NCBI RefSeq assembly: GCF_012641075.1
Contig: NZ_JAAXLJ010000024.1
Span: 1-34,224, forward strand
DNA from: Secundilactobacillus angelensis
GTDB taxonomy: Bacteria; Bacillota; Bacilli; Lactobacillales; Lactobacillaceae
DNA: 34,224 nt
Direction: 5' to 3'
How positions within the stretch are numbered: the first letter of the stretch is position 1; the number at the start of each line of letters is the position of its first letter. This document shows positions 8,258 to 15,047 of the stretch, piece by piece. Made by a program: the position numbers and the translations under genes. A model generated the notes under the pieces. That model was not told where the DNA came from. It worked only from the letters and a program-made list of their open reading frames with translations, and ran no database searches.

Positions 8258-8494
8258 TCATCCTTTCCGTTGTTGACACTGGATAATTGCGATTGTCTTC
8301 GCATCACAAGCCTCTACTACTAATTGATAATGGTTTTGTTCAACTACGCGGCGATCATGAAAGTGAAAGTTCATCACTTCGACGACTAGCCGATTGCCAA
8401 ATACCTGGTTCACTCGGCCAATAAACGGTTTACTCATTTGCGCATGCTGACATCTCACTAATCGTCCCGCGACAATTTCTGGTGCTTCACTCAT
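8258..8494 (-). CDS. small DUF2187-like protein, paralogue of its neighbour
   Basis: A 78-residue protein, first gene of a two-gene unit with the paralogue at 8022-8252. Like its partner it has a G-R-V-x-x-(V/I)-(F/Y) beta motif followed by a hydrophobic strand and a conserved ending of the type (L/I)VVxxxxAKT. The start ATG 8494 has AAGGAGG 8 nt upstream. It contains two cysteines (Cys15 and Cys73) and a histidine-rich stretch (NFHFHDRR), with no transmembrane segment. Function is unknown. Confidence 0.7.
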   Translation of the reverse strand: MSEAPEIVAGRLVRCQHAQMSKPFIGRVNQVFGNRLVVEVMNFHFHDRRVVEQNHYQLVVEACDAKTIAIIQCQQRKG

Positions 8495-8614
8495 TCACGC
8501 CGCCTCCTTTTTCTTATGTGTATAAATTATCAAACCAATAAGAAATAGTTACGACGAAATAATGAATATTTCTTGAAACCCGTTTACAATGTTGTGACAG
8601 AAAAGACAATAACT

Positions 8615-8663
8615 AAAAACTGCCTGATTTTCAGTTTTAAAAACCGAAAATCAGGCAGTTTAT
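8615..8663. terminator. bidirectional terminator downstream of the MalY-like gene
   Basis: A 16-bp perfect stem, AAACTGCCTGATTTTC and GAAAATCAGGCAGTTT, encloses a further GTTTT/AAAAC helix. A and T tracts lie on either side, so it can act on both strands. It lies 27 nt after the stop of the gene at 8690-9862. The remaining bases between 8495 and 8614 are AT-rich and should hold the promoter of the two small genes, but I could not fix its hexamers. Confidence 0.85.
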
Positions 8664-8689
8664 TTGTTATGTTTTATTTATAGTTGCAC

Positions 8690-9862
8690 TTATTTTTGTC
8701 TCACCGATTCATCAAAATGTTTCAACCGGTGCAAGGCATCCTTCAAAACGGAGCGATCTACGGCAAAATTCAAACGCATAAACCCCTTGCCGGTTTTACC
8801 ATAATCGATTCCAGGATTCAAACAAAGATGTCCGAGATCACGCAGCTTAGTATCCAGTTCAGCATCGCTCAGCCCGTATGCCATAAAATCTAACCATATC
8901 AAGTAAGTTCCTTCTGGATACATGGGCCGGATCATCGGCACTTGTTCCCGAAGGTATTCATAAGCCAAGTTACGGTTTTCTTCCAGATAAGCATTAACTT
9001 CTGTCAACCACTCACTTCCCTGCTCATAAGCAGTCTGTGTGGCCACCATCCCTAACGTGTTAACTTCTTCAATGGCTTCTGCAGCTGCAGCTTGTTTTAA
9101 GGTTGTCAACATTTGCGGATCTTTCACTGCTAGGTAAGCGCATTTAACACCGGCCAGATTAAAAGCCTTCGTCGCCGATTTTAACAGGATTGTTTGGCTA
9201 GCGGCTTCTTCACCCATCAAATCAGACATCATTGAAACCGGGACGTTATCAGAAAAAGCCACGTCATCATGAATCTCGTCAGCCAACACTAACATGTGAT
9301 GTGCGTTAGCGATATCTTCAAGCCGCTGCAATTCCGTTGTGGTCCAGACACAGCCACCGGGATTATGGGGATTGCAGACAATAATTGCTTTCGCCTGGCT
9401 GTCAGTCATTAGCTGATCTAACCGGTTAAAATCAATCACGTACTGCCCTTCACGCTGAACCAACGGAAATTCAACGAACTGACGGTGATTATCATCAACT
9501 AATTGCTTATATGGCGGGTAATAAGGCGACATCACAATAATTCCATCGTCAACTTGAGTTAAATGGCGAATTGCAAAGGACAACCCAACAGCCACACTTG
9601 GCACGAGAATTAACTGTTCACGTTTAAGTGTGACGTCATGATGCTCCTTTTGCCAGCGAATGATTGCGTCATAAAATCCAGTACTCGGCATAGTGTAACC
9701 CAGCACTTTCGTATCCAACACCCGCTGCATTGCTTCTCTGATGAACTGAGGGGTTGCAATACCCATGTCAGCTACAGTCATTGGTAAGAGCTGATCATCA
9801 TCCTTGATAACTGACCATTTAACATTATTACCATGTTGTCGGTTAACGTTAGTATCAATCAT
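8690..9862 (-). CDS. MalY/PatB-type PLP-dependent aminotransferase / cystathionine beta-lyase
   Basis: A fold-type I PLP enzyme of the MalY/PatB family (390 residues, normal length). Members cleave C-S bonds of cystathionine or cysteine, giving homocysteine or sulfide, ammonia and pyruvate. The N-terminal family signature LPMTVADMG (26-34), the NPHNPGG loop (164-170), Asp195 (LADEIHDD) and the PLP lysine Lys232 in KSATKAFNLAG are present. It is the last gene of a three-gene unit with pyridoxal kinase and an ECF S component, 47 nt after the kinase stop. A PLP enzyme next to PLP salvage genes fits. It could serve as a cystathionine beta-lyase or as an aminotransferase. The start ATG 9862 has GAGGAAC upstream. 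Confidence 0.9.
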   Translation of the reverse strand: MIDTNVNRQHGNNVKWSVIKDDDQLLPMTVADMGIATPQFIREAMQRVLDTKVLGYTMPSTGFYDAIIRWQKEHHDVTLKREQLILVPSVAVGLSFAIRHLTQVDDGIIVMSPYYPPYKQLVDDNHRQFVEFPLVQREGQYVIDFNRLDQLMTDSQAKAIIVCNPHNPGGCVWTTTELQRLEDIANAHHMLVLADEIHDDVAFSDNVPVSMMSDLMGEEAASQTILLKSATKAFNLAGVKCAYLAVKDPQMLTTLKQAAAAEAIEEVNTLGMVATQTAYEQGSEWLTEVNAYLEENRNLAYEYLREQVPMIRPMYPEGTYLIWLDFMAYGLSDAELDTKLRDLGHLCLNPGIDYGKTGKGFMRLNFAVDRSVLKDALHRLKHFDESVRQK

Positions 9863-9909
9863 GTCTAGTTCCTCTTCTCTAATGGAGATTGGCTAACACC
9901 AGTTTGAAC

Positions 9910-10782
9910 TCATTCCCGCATTGTTTCAAGTTTGGGGACCACCCGTTGAGATAGCCAAGCCAATAAACGGCCCAGTTGCATGCCAAATCGTCGCTGATAA
10001 CCAGCTTCAGACGTTTGATCCAGGGAAATGGCATCCCCCTTCACCGCAATTTTAACCGCATTTTCAAAACTTGCGCCACACATAATTGCCGCAGCTAGCA
10101 GCGCAGAGAAGACGTCGCCACTGCCGTAAAAATGACCTTCGCGTAACTTGGTGGAGATCACTTGCAGGGAATCGTGGCATTGATAAGCCGTTTTGACCCT
10201 GTCTTCATCAAGGATACCGGTAATCACAATCTGAGTATGTTCACCGAGGACAGCCGTTAAAGACGCAAAGACAGCTGCAATATCAGTTTCATTGGGTACC
10301 GAATCGGTTAACGGTATGCCAGCCAATAAATGAGCTTCCGTCCAATTCGGTGTGATCACATCCGCGTGTACTGCTAATTGCCGTATTGCAGCAACATACT
10401 CCGCAGACAACCCCGGATAAAGCGCACCGTCGTCCCCCATAACTGGATCAACAATTAAGGGGTGCAGTTGCTGTTCCAAAACCATCCGCGTCAACGTGTT
10501 AAGTAAATCAACTTCGCCAACGTAACCAATCAGACCACCAGATAGCTGAATATTCTCGTTTTGCCAGTGAGCCGCTGTCTCTTTGAGCCACTGAGTTGAA
10601 AATTGCTTAGCGGGTCTCCCAAACCCCTCAGTCTGAGTTGACAACACCTGGGTCGGTAAAATCGCTGCTGGCACACCGAGAGCAGCCATAATCGGGATGG
10701 CAACACCTAGCGACATCGTGCCAACGGCAGAGAGATCTTCAGCAACTAAAAAGGGCTGGTTATGCAAAGTTCCTTCAGCCAT
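9910..10782 (-). CDS. pyridoxal/pyridoxamine kinase
   Basis: A ribokinase-superfamily kinase of the PdxK/PdxY/ThiD type, 290 residues. It likely phosphorylates pyridoxal, pyridoxine or pyridoxamine with ATP in the cytoplasm. Family signatures are LVAEDLSAVGTMSLG (12-26, the substrate region), VDPVMGDDG (111-119) and the catalytic anion-hole motif GSGD with Asp223 (YGSGDVFSALL). The start ATG lies 4 nt after the stop of the ECF S gene and has only a weak ribosome binding site, which suggests translational coupling. The close relative hydroxymethylpyrimidine kinase (ThiD) cannot be wholly excluded, but no thiamine gene or TPP riboswitch is nearby and the neighbour is a PLP enzyme. Confidence 0.85.
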   Translation of the reverse strand: MAEGTLHNQPFLVAEDLSAVGTMSLGVAIPIMAALGVPAAILPTQVLSTQTEGFGRPAKQFSTQWLKETAAHWQNENIQLSGGLIGYVGEVDLLNTLTRMVLEQQLHPLIVDPVMGDDGALYPGLSAEYVAAIRQLAVHADVITPNWTEAHLLAGIPLTDSVPNETDIAAVFASLTAVLGEHTQIVITGILDEDRVKTAYQCHDSLQVISTKLREGHFYGSGDVFSALLAAAIMCGASFENAVKIAVKGDAISLDQTSEAGYQRRFGMQLGRLLAWLSQRVVPKLETMRE

Positions 10783-10786
10783 CTAG

Positions 10787-11293
10787 TTAACCAATTAGCC
10801 TGGGTAACCGACTCTCGAGTGGAACGGAAACCACGTAAGCAACAATTCCGCCAACGATTCCTTGGATGAAGTTGGTAGGAATCCCAATCAGTCCGACTTT
10901 AAACCCGTAGAGCAGACTGTCCGTTGCCCAATAGCCGGCCACCATGACTAAAACGCCGACTGACATTGCAATTACTTTAGCTGTTTTAGTTTTCTTGCTG
11001 CCAAGCCATCCGGCGACAAAGCCTTCTAGACCGTGGACAATAAATGAGAATATCATGTACTGCGTATAGCCTGAAATCAGATCCAGTAAGAGACCACTGA
11101 AGGCACCAACGATTGCACCTTGAGTGCGTCCCAGCAAAACTGCAGCAATAAATATTCCTGCATCACAAAGGTTAACGTTCCCATGAGTCATTGGAACGGG
11201 AATCAAGAAAAATCTCGAAATAACGACAGTTACCGCAATCAGCATTGCTAAGTAAACGACTTCTCGGGTTGAAATATGGTGTTTAGTTTCCAT
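10787..11293 (-). CDS. ECF transporter S component, probably for a B6 vitamer
   Basis: Substrate-binding membrane subunit of an energy-coupling factor transporter, working with the shared EcfA/A'/T module encoded elsewhere. The 168 residues contain about five to six hydrophobic helices, with the polar loop PVPMTHGNVNLCDAG and the AxxGAFSGLLLDL helix typical of small S components. Because it is coupled to pyridoxal kinase, I infer a pyridoxine or pyridoxal substrate (PdxU2-like). A hydroxymethylpyrimidine carrier (HmpT-like) is the alternative. The start METK at 11293 is preferred over ATG 11338, since AAAGAGTGG lies upstream of it and the longer start has no ribosome binding site. The promoter was not convincingly located. 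TATACT near 11380-11385 is a possible -10. Confidence 0.8.
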   Translation of the reverse strand: METKHHISTREVVYLAMLIAVTVVISRFFLIPVPMTHGNVNLCDAGIFIAAVLLGRTQGAIVGAFSGLLLDLISGYTQYMIFSFIVHGLEGFVAGWLGSKKTKTAKVIAMSVGVLVMVAGYWATDSLLYGFKVGLIGIPTNFIQGIVGGIVAYVVSVPLESRLPRLIG

Positions 11294-11470
11294 TCTGATC
11301 CACTCTTTTCTCTCAACAAATTTTAATCTACTTATCATACTACAACATGCTCGTACCTAAACACAAGCTTACACTCTAGATTACCCGATTAGTATAGCAA
11401 GTAAAAGCGAATGTTTGTATTAATTTTAATTAGAAAATCCAGACAACTTCAAGAATTTTCAGTGAAAATC

Positions 11471-11512
11471 AAAAAAGCCGTAACGTCACTATCTCCGTAG
11501 TGAACATTACGA
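11471..11512 (-). terminator. terminator of the GPH transporter operon
   Basis: On the minus strand, a stem of about 15 bp with wobble pairs (GTCGTAATGTTCACTA against TAGTGACGTTACGGC) is followed by a run of six T, 15 nt after the transporter stop. Confidence 0.9.
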
Positions 11513-11526
11513 CTCACAATCAACGC

Positions 11527-12984
11527 TTATTTCGCGTCAGCTGCTTCTTGGGCATCTTTTTCAGCCCTTAACTTAGTTTCAAGTTCTTTAACAATTTGTT
11601 TGTGCCGAGCTTCAGACAACTTCACTTTAGTAAAGTAGACGATAGCGGCAACCGCAATCAGAATCATTGGTCCGTAGAACATGTACATCTTAAAGTTCGT
11701 CAATTGCGCTGCACTAATACTGCTTGGAGCAGCGTTACCCGTCATACCTGAGTGAACCGCAGCGATACCAACAACACCGTTAGCAACCGCACCAGCCAAC
11801 TTATCGATCAATGGTCGGATTGAAAGGGTAACGGATTCGTTCCGGGTACCATTCTTCCATTGACCATATTCAACGCTATCAGTGATGGTCATCAATGCGG
11901 CCAAGAAGATCATTGGGTATGGGAAGAAGAAGATGGCAACTGATACCAAAACGCCGAGTAAGCTGTTCCCTGCAAACAAGAACAGAACATAACCGATTAA
12001 CATCATGCAAATACCACCAACGTAAATGGCCTTCCGGTGAACCTTCTCAACAATCACTGGGAAGAGTGAAACGGAGATAACACCCAAGGCCGCCATGATC
12101 CAGCCTGCAAATGTAAATTTGTTTGACTGGCCCAAAACGTAAGTGAAGTAGTAAGCCAACAGTGAGTTAGTCACCACGTAGCCTAATGCAAATAGGAAGT
12201 AAGAAGCTGCCAACCACATCAACTGGTCGTTCTTACCTAACGCTTTAAAAATACCAATCACACCAGTACGTTCAGTGTTTTGACGAATTAAACTGGTATT
12301 TTCGTGAGTTCCCAAAGCCGTGCATAACGCACCGCCGAATGAGAACAAGGCAATAACAATAGCAAAACCAATCCAACCAGCTTGGGTTTTAGTCTGGCCA
12401 CTAGTTCCTGAGAACACGTGTGAGAAGAACACAATCAGTGGAAAAATCATGATTGGAACCGCTTGGGCACCAATCGTTGACCCTAAACGACCAGTGGTAC
12501 CAAAGTTATTACGAACTTTCTCATCAACACTTAAAGCTGGCAGCATTGACCAGAGCGCAATATCTTTGAATGAGTAGAAAACATCCATGATGACATAACA
12601 GATACCAAACAATACAACGTAAAGCGTTGGGTTGGAATTAGTTAAACCACCAAAATCAGTAAAGATAAGTACCAGGAAGATGGCACTGACACCAGCACCA
12701 ACCAGCAACCATGGTTTAAACTTACCATATTTGGTCTGGGTGTTATCAATGATCCCCCCAATGATTGGGTCAAACACGATTTCAATTAACCGAATGAACA
12801 TCATCATCGTGGTGATCGTCAAAATCATGTGTGACTTGACACCTTTTGCAGCGCCATTGAACAATTCACTGGTGATAAACAACATGAGATACGTACTTAA
12901 CGTCGCGTAGAACGCATCATGACCAAAGGCCCCTAACGCGTATGACGTATACTGTTTTACATGACTCTCTTTTTTTTCTTCCAT
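11527..12984 (-). CDS. GPH-family sugar:cation symporter (MFS)
   Basis: A glycoside-pentoside-hexuronide family transporter, 485 residues, about twelve hydrophobic helices, catalysing cation-coupled uptake of an oligosaccharide or glycoside. The N-terminal SYALGAFGHDAFYATLSTY (residues 14-32) and the FDPIIGGIIDNTQTKYGKFKP loop are hallmarks of the family and resemble raffinose/lactose/melibiose carriers. It lacks the C-terminal EIIA domain found in LacS and ends in a charged helix (about 455-485). Its ATG overlaps the stop of the 88-residue gene (TAATG), so translation is coupled. The operon has a cre-controlled promoter. An alpha-galactoside is a plausible substrate because a GH36 enzyme lies about 19 kb away, but that is inference. 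Confidence 0.9.
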   Translation of the reverse strand: MEEKKESHVKQYTSYALGAFGHDAFYATLSTYLMLFITSELFNGAAKGVKSHMILTITTMMMFIRLIEIVFDPIIGGIIDNTQTKYGKFKPWLLVGAGVSAIFLVLIFTDFGGLTNSNPTLYVVLFGICYVIMDVFYSFKDIALWSMLPALSVDEKVRNNFGTTGRLGSTIGAQAVPIMIFPLIVFFSHVFSGTSGQTKTQAGWIGFAIVIALFSFGGALCTALGTHENTSLIRQNTERTGVIGIFKALGKNDQLMWLAASYFLFALGYVVTNSLLAYYFTYVLGQSNKFTFAGWIMAALGVISVSLFPVIVEKVHRKAIYVGGICMMLIGYVLFLFAGNSLLGVLVSVAIFFFPYPMIFLAALMTITDSVEYGQWKNGTRNESVTLSIRPLIDKLAGAVANGVVGIAAVHSGMTGNAAPSSISAAQLTNFKMYMFYGPMILIAVAAIVYFTKVKLSEARHKQIVKELETKLRAEKDAQEAADAK

Positions 12985-13250
12985 TATTCGCCACTCCCTG
13001 AACCTTCGTAACGATGCTCAATAATCTTAGAGAGAATCTTACTGCGTTGTTCAGACTTAGCAACATCAAAGCGAGTCTCTTCTAGATCATTAAAGTCTTG
13101 TGCCAACAACAATGCTTCCAGATAAAGCGTTAGCTGACGTTTAATATAGACTTTATCTTCTTCGTCATCACGCTTTGGATTACCACCTAAAACCGCTTGA
13201 GCAAAATCTTCTGGCTTCAGGGTAATCTTATCACTGCTTTTACTAGCCAT
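12984..13250 (-). CDS. unknown 88-residue protein coupled to the sugar transporter
   Basis: I do not recognise this protein. It is 88 residues, soluble and charged. A lysine/aspartate-rich N-terminal half with the segment NPKRDDEEDKVYIKRQ precedes a likely helical stretch (about 35-82) with leucine-rich periodicity (LTLYLEALLLAQDFNDLEE). The C terminus is EGSGSGE. There is no transmembrane segment or cysteine. The start ATG 13250 has a perfect AGGAGG 8 nt upstream, and that AGGAGG lies inside the end of a small open frame (13256-13345). Its stop overlaps the start of the GPH transporter, so production of the two proteins should be linked. It may be a regulatory or assembly partner of the transporter, which itself has no IIA domain. 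That role is speculation. Confidence 0.7.
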   Translation of the reverse strand: MASKSSDKITLKPEDFAQAVLGGNPKRDDEEDKVYIKRQLTLYLEALLLAQDFNDLEETRFDVAKSEQRSKILSKIIEHRYEGSGSGE

Positions 13251-13255
13251 TATTC

Positions 13256-13345
13256 TTACCTCCTAAATTGATTGTTGGGACCGCAGACTAAAAAGCAAAC
13301 GATAAAAATAATAGCCATGACATCTGTTAATTTAATAATCGTCAT
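13256..13345 (-). CDS. possible 29-residue hydrophobic leader peptide
   Basis: A small open frame inside the 5' untranslated region of the GPH operon. It begins with ATG at 13345 (MTIIKLTDVM), continues with one hydrophobic stretch (AIIFIVCFLVCG) and ends PNNQFRR before TAA. Its last codons AGG AGG TAA contain the ribosome binding site of the next gene, whose ATG lies 5 nt after the stop. The frame starts about 55 nt after the predicted transcription start. Only a weak ribosome binding site (AAAAG) precedes it. It could be a small membrane protein, a leader peptide coupling translation to the 88-residue gene, or chance. Confidence 0.4.
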   Translation of the reverse strand: MTIIKLTDVMAIIFIVCFLVCGPNNQFRR

Positions 13346-13405
13346 TTGCTTTTAAGAATACGGACCAATTAACCTTTTGCTACCCTTCCTCGATAGCCTA
13401 TGGAC

Positions 13406-13435
13406 ATTCTAGCACAAATGATTGAACTTTGTAAA
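13406..13435 (-). promoter_or_regulatory. promoter of the GPH transporter operon
   Basis: On the minus strand, -35 TTTACA (13435-13430) and -10 TAGAAT (13411-13406) are separated by 18 nt. The -35 hexamer lies inside the cre site, so CcpA binding should block RNA polymerase. The predicted leader is about 150 nt long. Confidence 0.65.
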
Positions 13436-13443
13436 CGCTTACT
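13430..13443. promoter_or_regulatory. cre site (CcpA operator)
   Basis: TGTAAACGCTTACT matches the catabolite-responsive element consensus TGWAANCGNTNWCA at 13 of 14 positions and is nearly palindromic. It covers the -35 element of the GPH operon promoter. The remaining bases 13444-13590 are AT-rich and hold no gene I can support. Confidence 0.85.
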
Positions 13444-13590
13444 TAAATTTCAACAAAATTTTACCTAATTTTTAGTCAATTTATTGGTAAAGTTTTCAAA
13501 ATAGCGGTTTGCCGTAGCTTATTAGCCTGTAAATGATTTATTGGCCTATGAAACTTCAACTCAAAACTTATGAAAACTTAAAACAGCAAA

Positions 13591-13627
13591 AGGGAGTATA
13601 GGTCAAAATAGCTGACCCACACTCCCT
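13591..13627. terminator. terminator of the epimerase-like gene
   Basis: Inverted repeat AGGGAGTATAGGTCA / TGACCCACACTCCCT with a 7-nt loop lies 12 nt after the stop of the gene at 13640-14977. T tracts flank it on both strands (four T on the minus side), so it may act bidirectionally. Confidence 0.85.
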
Positions 13628-13639
13628 AAAAAAATAATT

Positions 13640-14977
13640 CTACCAACCAATTTCAGCCGCATTATCAGGTAATGACAGCTTTCCAGCTGCCAGCTCGCTA
13701 AACGCCTGATCCAAAATATCAAAAGCGGACTGTAATTGCTCATCTGTAATAACCAGCGGTGGCTGGAATCTGAGTACGTTAGTCTTCAAACTGATGATGA
13801 TGGCGCCTAATTTAAAGACGCGATAAATAATCTTGGTGGTGGCATCTGCATCAGGTTCGCCCGTTTCGGGATCAATGATATCAATACCACCATCAAGCCC
13901 ATACATCCGCACGTCGCCAATAAAATTAAACTTCTTCTTCTCATCTTCAAAGAAGGCAGCTGTCTTCTTGCCAAGTCGCGTACTGCGCTCCAGTAAATGC
14001 TCATCCTCAATCACATCAATGGTTGCCATGGCGGCAGCCGTTGTCACTGGATTACCGGCCGTGGTATAGACGTTGGCAGGCGACCCCAAAGAGTTCATGA
14101 TTTCCTGACGGCCAATCACTGCACTTAAAGGCAATCCAGACGCCAGTGACTTACCAACAGACATCAGATCAGGTTCCAGATCAAAATGTTGAATCGACCA
14201 CCATTTACCGGTTCTCCCCATACCTTGATTAACTTCATCTACCGCAAACAAAATACCGTTAGCTTTAGCAAAATCATATATTTTATGCATATAAGCATCC
14301 GGAGTTTTAACGATTCCGCCATCGCCTTGAATCGGTTCAATCAGGATTGCAGCAACTTCTTCGGCAGGCAAATAAGTCTCAAATGGCAGCTTAAACGCAT
14401 CAAACATACGCTCTACAAAAGCTTCCTCCGATTCTCCATCAAGCCGTTTCCACGGATCTGGGAACGGCACCTTAACGATATCCGGTAACAGCGGTCCAAT
14501 TTTACGACTCATGTTCAGACTAACTGATGACACACTGATTGACCCGTACGTTGAACCATGGTAAGCACCGGTAAAACTCACAATGTAAGGGCGGCCAGTA
14601 TATGCCCGAGCAAATTTAATGATCGCATCGTTTGCATCAGAACCCGAGTTGCCCCAGCCCAGTGCAGTTGGTCCGCTAATGGGGGCTAGAGCGGCCAACC
14701 GCGGTGCTAATTTTGCAGCCGCATCGTTCGCAAAGTACGCCGGCGTATACTGCAGTAATTTAGCCGCCTGATCCTGAACCGCTTTAACCACGTGAGGATG
14801 CGAATGACCAGTGTTGGTTGCTGAAGCACTTGCTAAAAGGTCAAGGTAGGTTTTCCCATCAGCATCAGTAATTGTGGCTCCCTTGCCCGATTCAATCACA
14901 ATGTTAAAATACTTTACCCGCGCTGCCTTGGAAAAGGCTGGCGCTTCCTGTTTTAAAAGTCGTTCATTTTCACCCAT
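13640..14977 (-). CDS. isoleucine 2-epimerase-like class III aminotransferase
   Basis: A PLP enzyme of aminotransferase class III, 445 residues. The sequence closely follows what I recall of the Lactobacillus buchneri isoleucine 2-epimerase, which racemises L-isoleucine at C2 to D-allo-isoleucine and also acts on valine and leucine. Shared stretches include LLASASATNTGHSHP (47-61), NSGSDANDAIIKFARAYTGR (110-129) and the C-terminal IGW. Asp247 (AVDEVNQGMGRTG) and PLP Lys276 (SVGKSLASG) are intact. The gene follows an APC permease in the same direction with a hairpin between them, and a permease gene is also adjacent in L. buchneri as I recall. A GABA/ornithine-type aminotransferase is the alternative. 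The start ATG 14977 has GGAGG upstream. Confidence 0.75.
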   Translation of the reverse strand: MGENERLLKQEAPAFSKAARVKYFNIVIESGKGATITDADGKTYLDLLASASATNTGHSHPHVVKAVQDQAAKLLQYTPAYFANDAAAKLAPRLAALAPISGPTALGWGNSGSDANDAIIKFARAYTGRPYIVSFTGAYHGSTYGSISVSSVSLNMSRKIGPLLPDIVKVPFPDPWKRLDGESEEAFVERMFDAFKLPFETYLPAEEVAAILIEPIQGDGGIVKTPDAYMHKIYDFAKANGILFAVDEVNQGMGRTGKWWSIQHFDLEPDLMSVGKSLASGLPLSAVIGRQEIMNSLGSPANVYTTAGNPVTTAAAMATIDVIEDEHLLERSTRLGKKTAAFFEDEKKKFNFIGDVRMYGLDGGIDIIDPETGEPDADATTKIIYRVFKLGAIIISLKTNVLRFQPPLVITDEQLQSAFDILDQAFSELAAGKLSLPDNAAEIGW

Positions 14978-15008
14978 AGTATTTCCTCCGTAAATCTTGA
15001 CTTAAACG

Positions 15009-15036
15009 AAAACCCCAAAACACTGCGCTTTGGGGT
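15009..15036 (-). terminator. hairpin between permease and epimerase-like gene
   Basis: On the minus strand, ACCCCAAAG and the opposing TTTGGGGT arms form an 8-bp stem with a loop of about 10 nt, followed by TTTTCGTTT. It would partly stop transcription between the permease (stop at 15048) and the epimerase-like gene, or terminate it fully if the latter has its own promoter. Confidence 0.7.
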
Positions 15037-15047
15037 CATCATTTAAC

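Noticed and set aside
11300-11460. Riboswitch (TPP or similar) upstream of the ECF S component
   Set aside because: No CTGAGA-type TPP core or other known aptamer pattern was seen in the leader.
12320-12910. Plus-strand frames of 85 and 92 codons inside the GPH transporter
   Set aside because: They are shadow frames opposite a well-supported membrane protein, with no ribosome binding sites and no family features.
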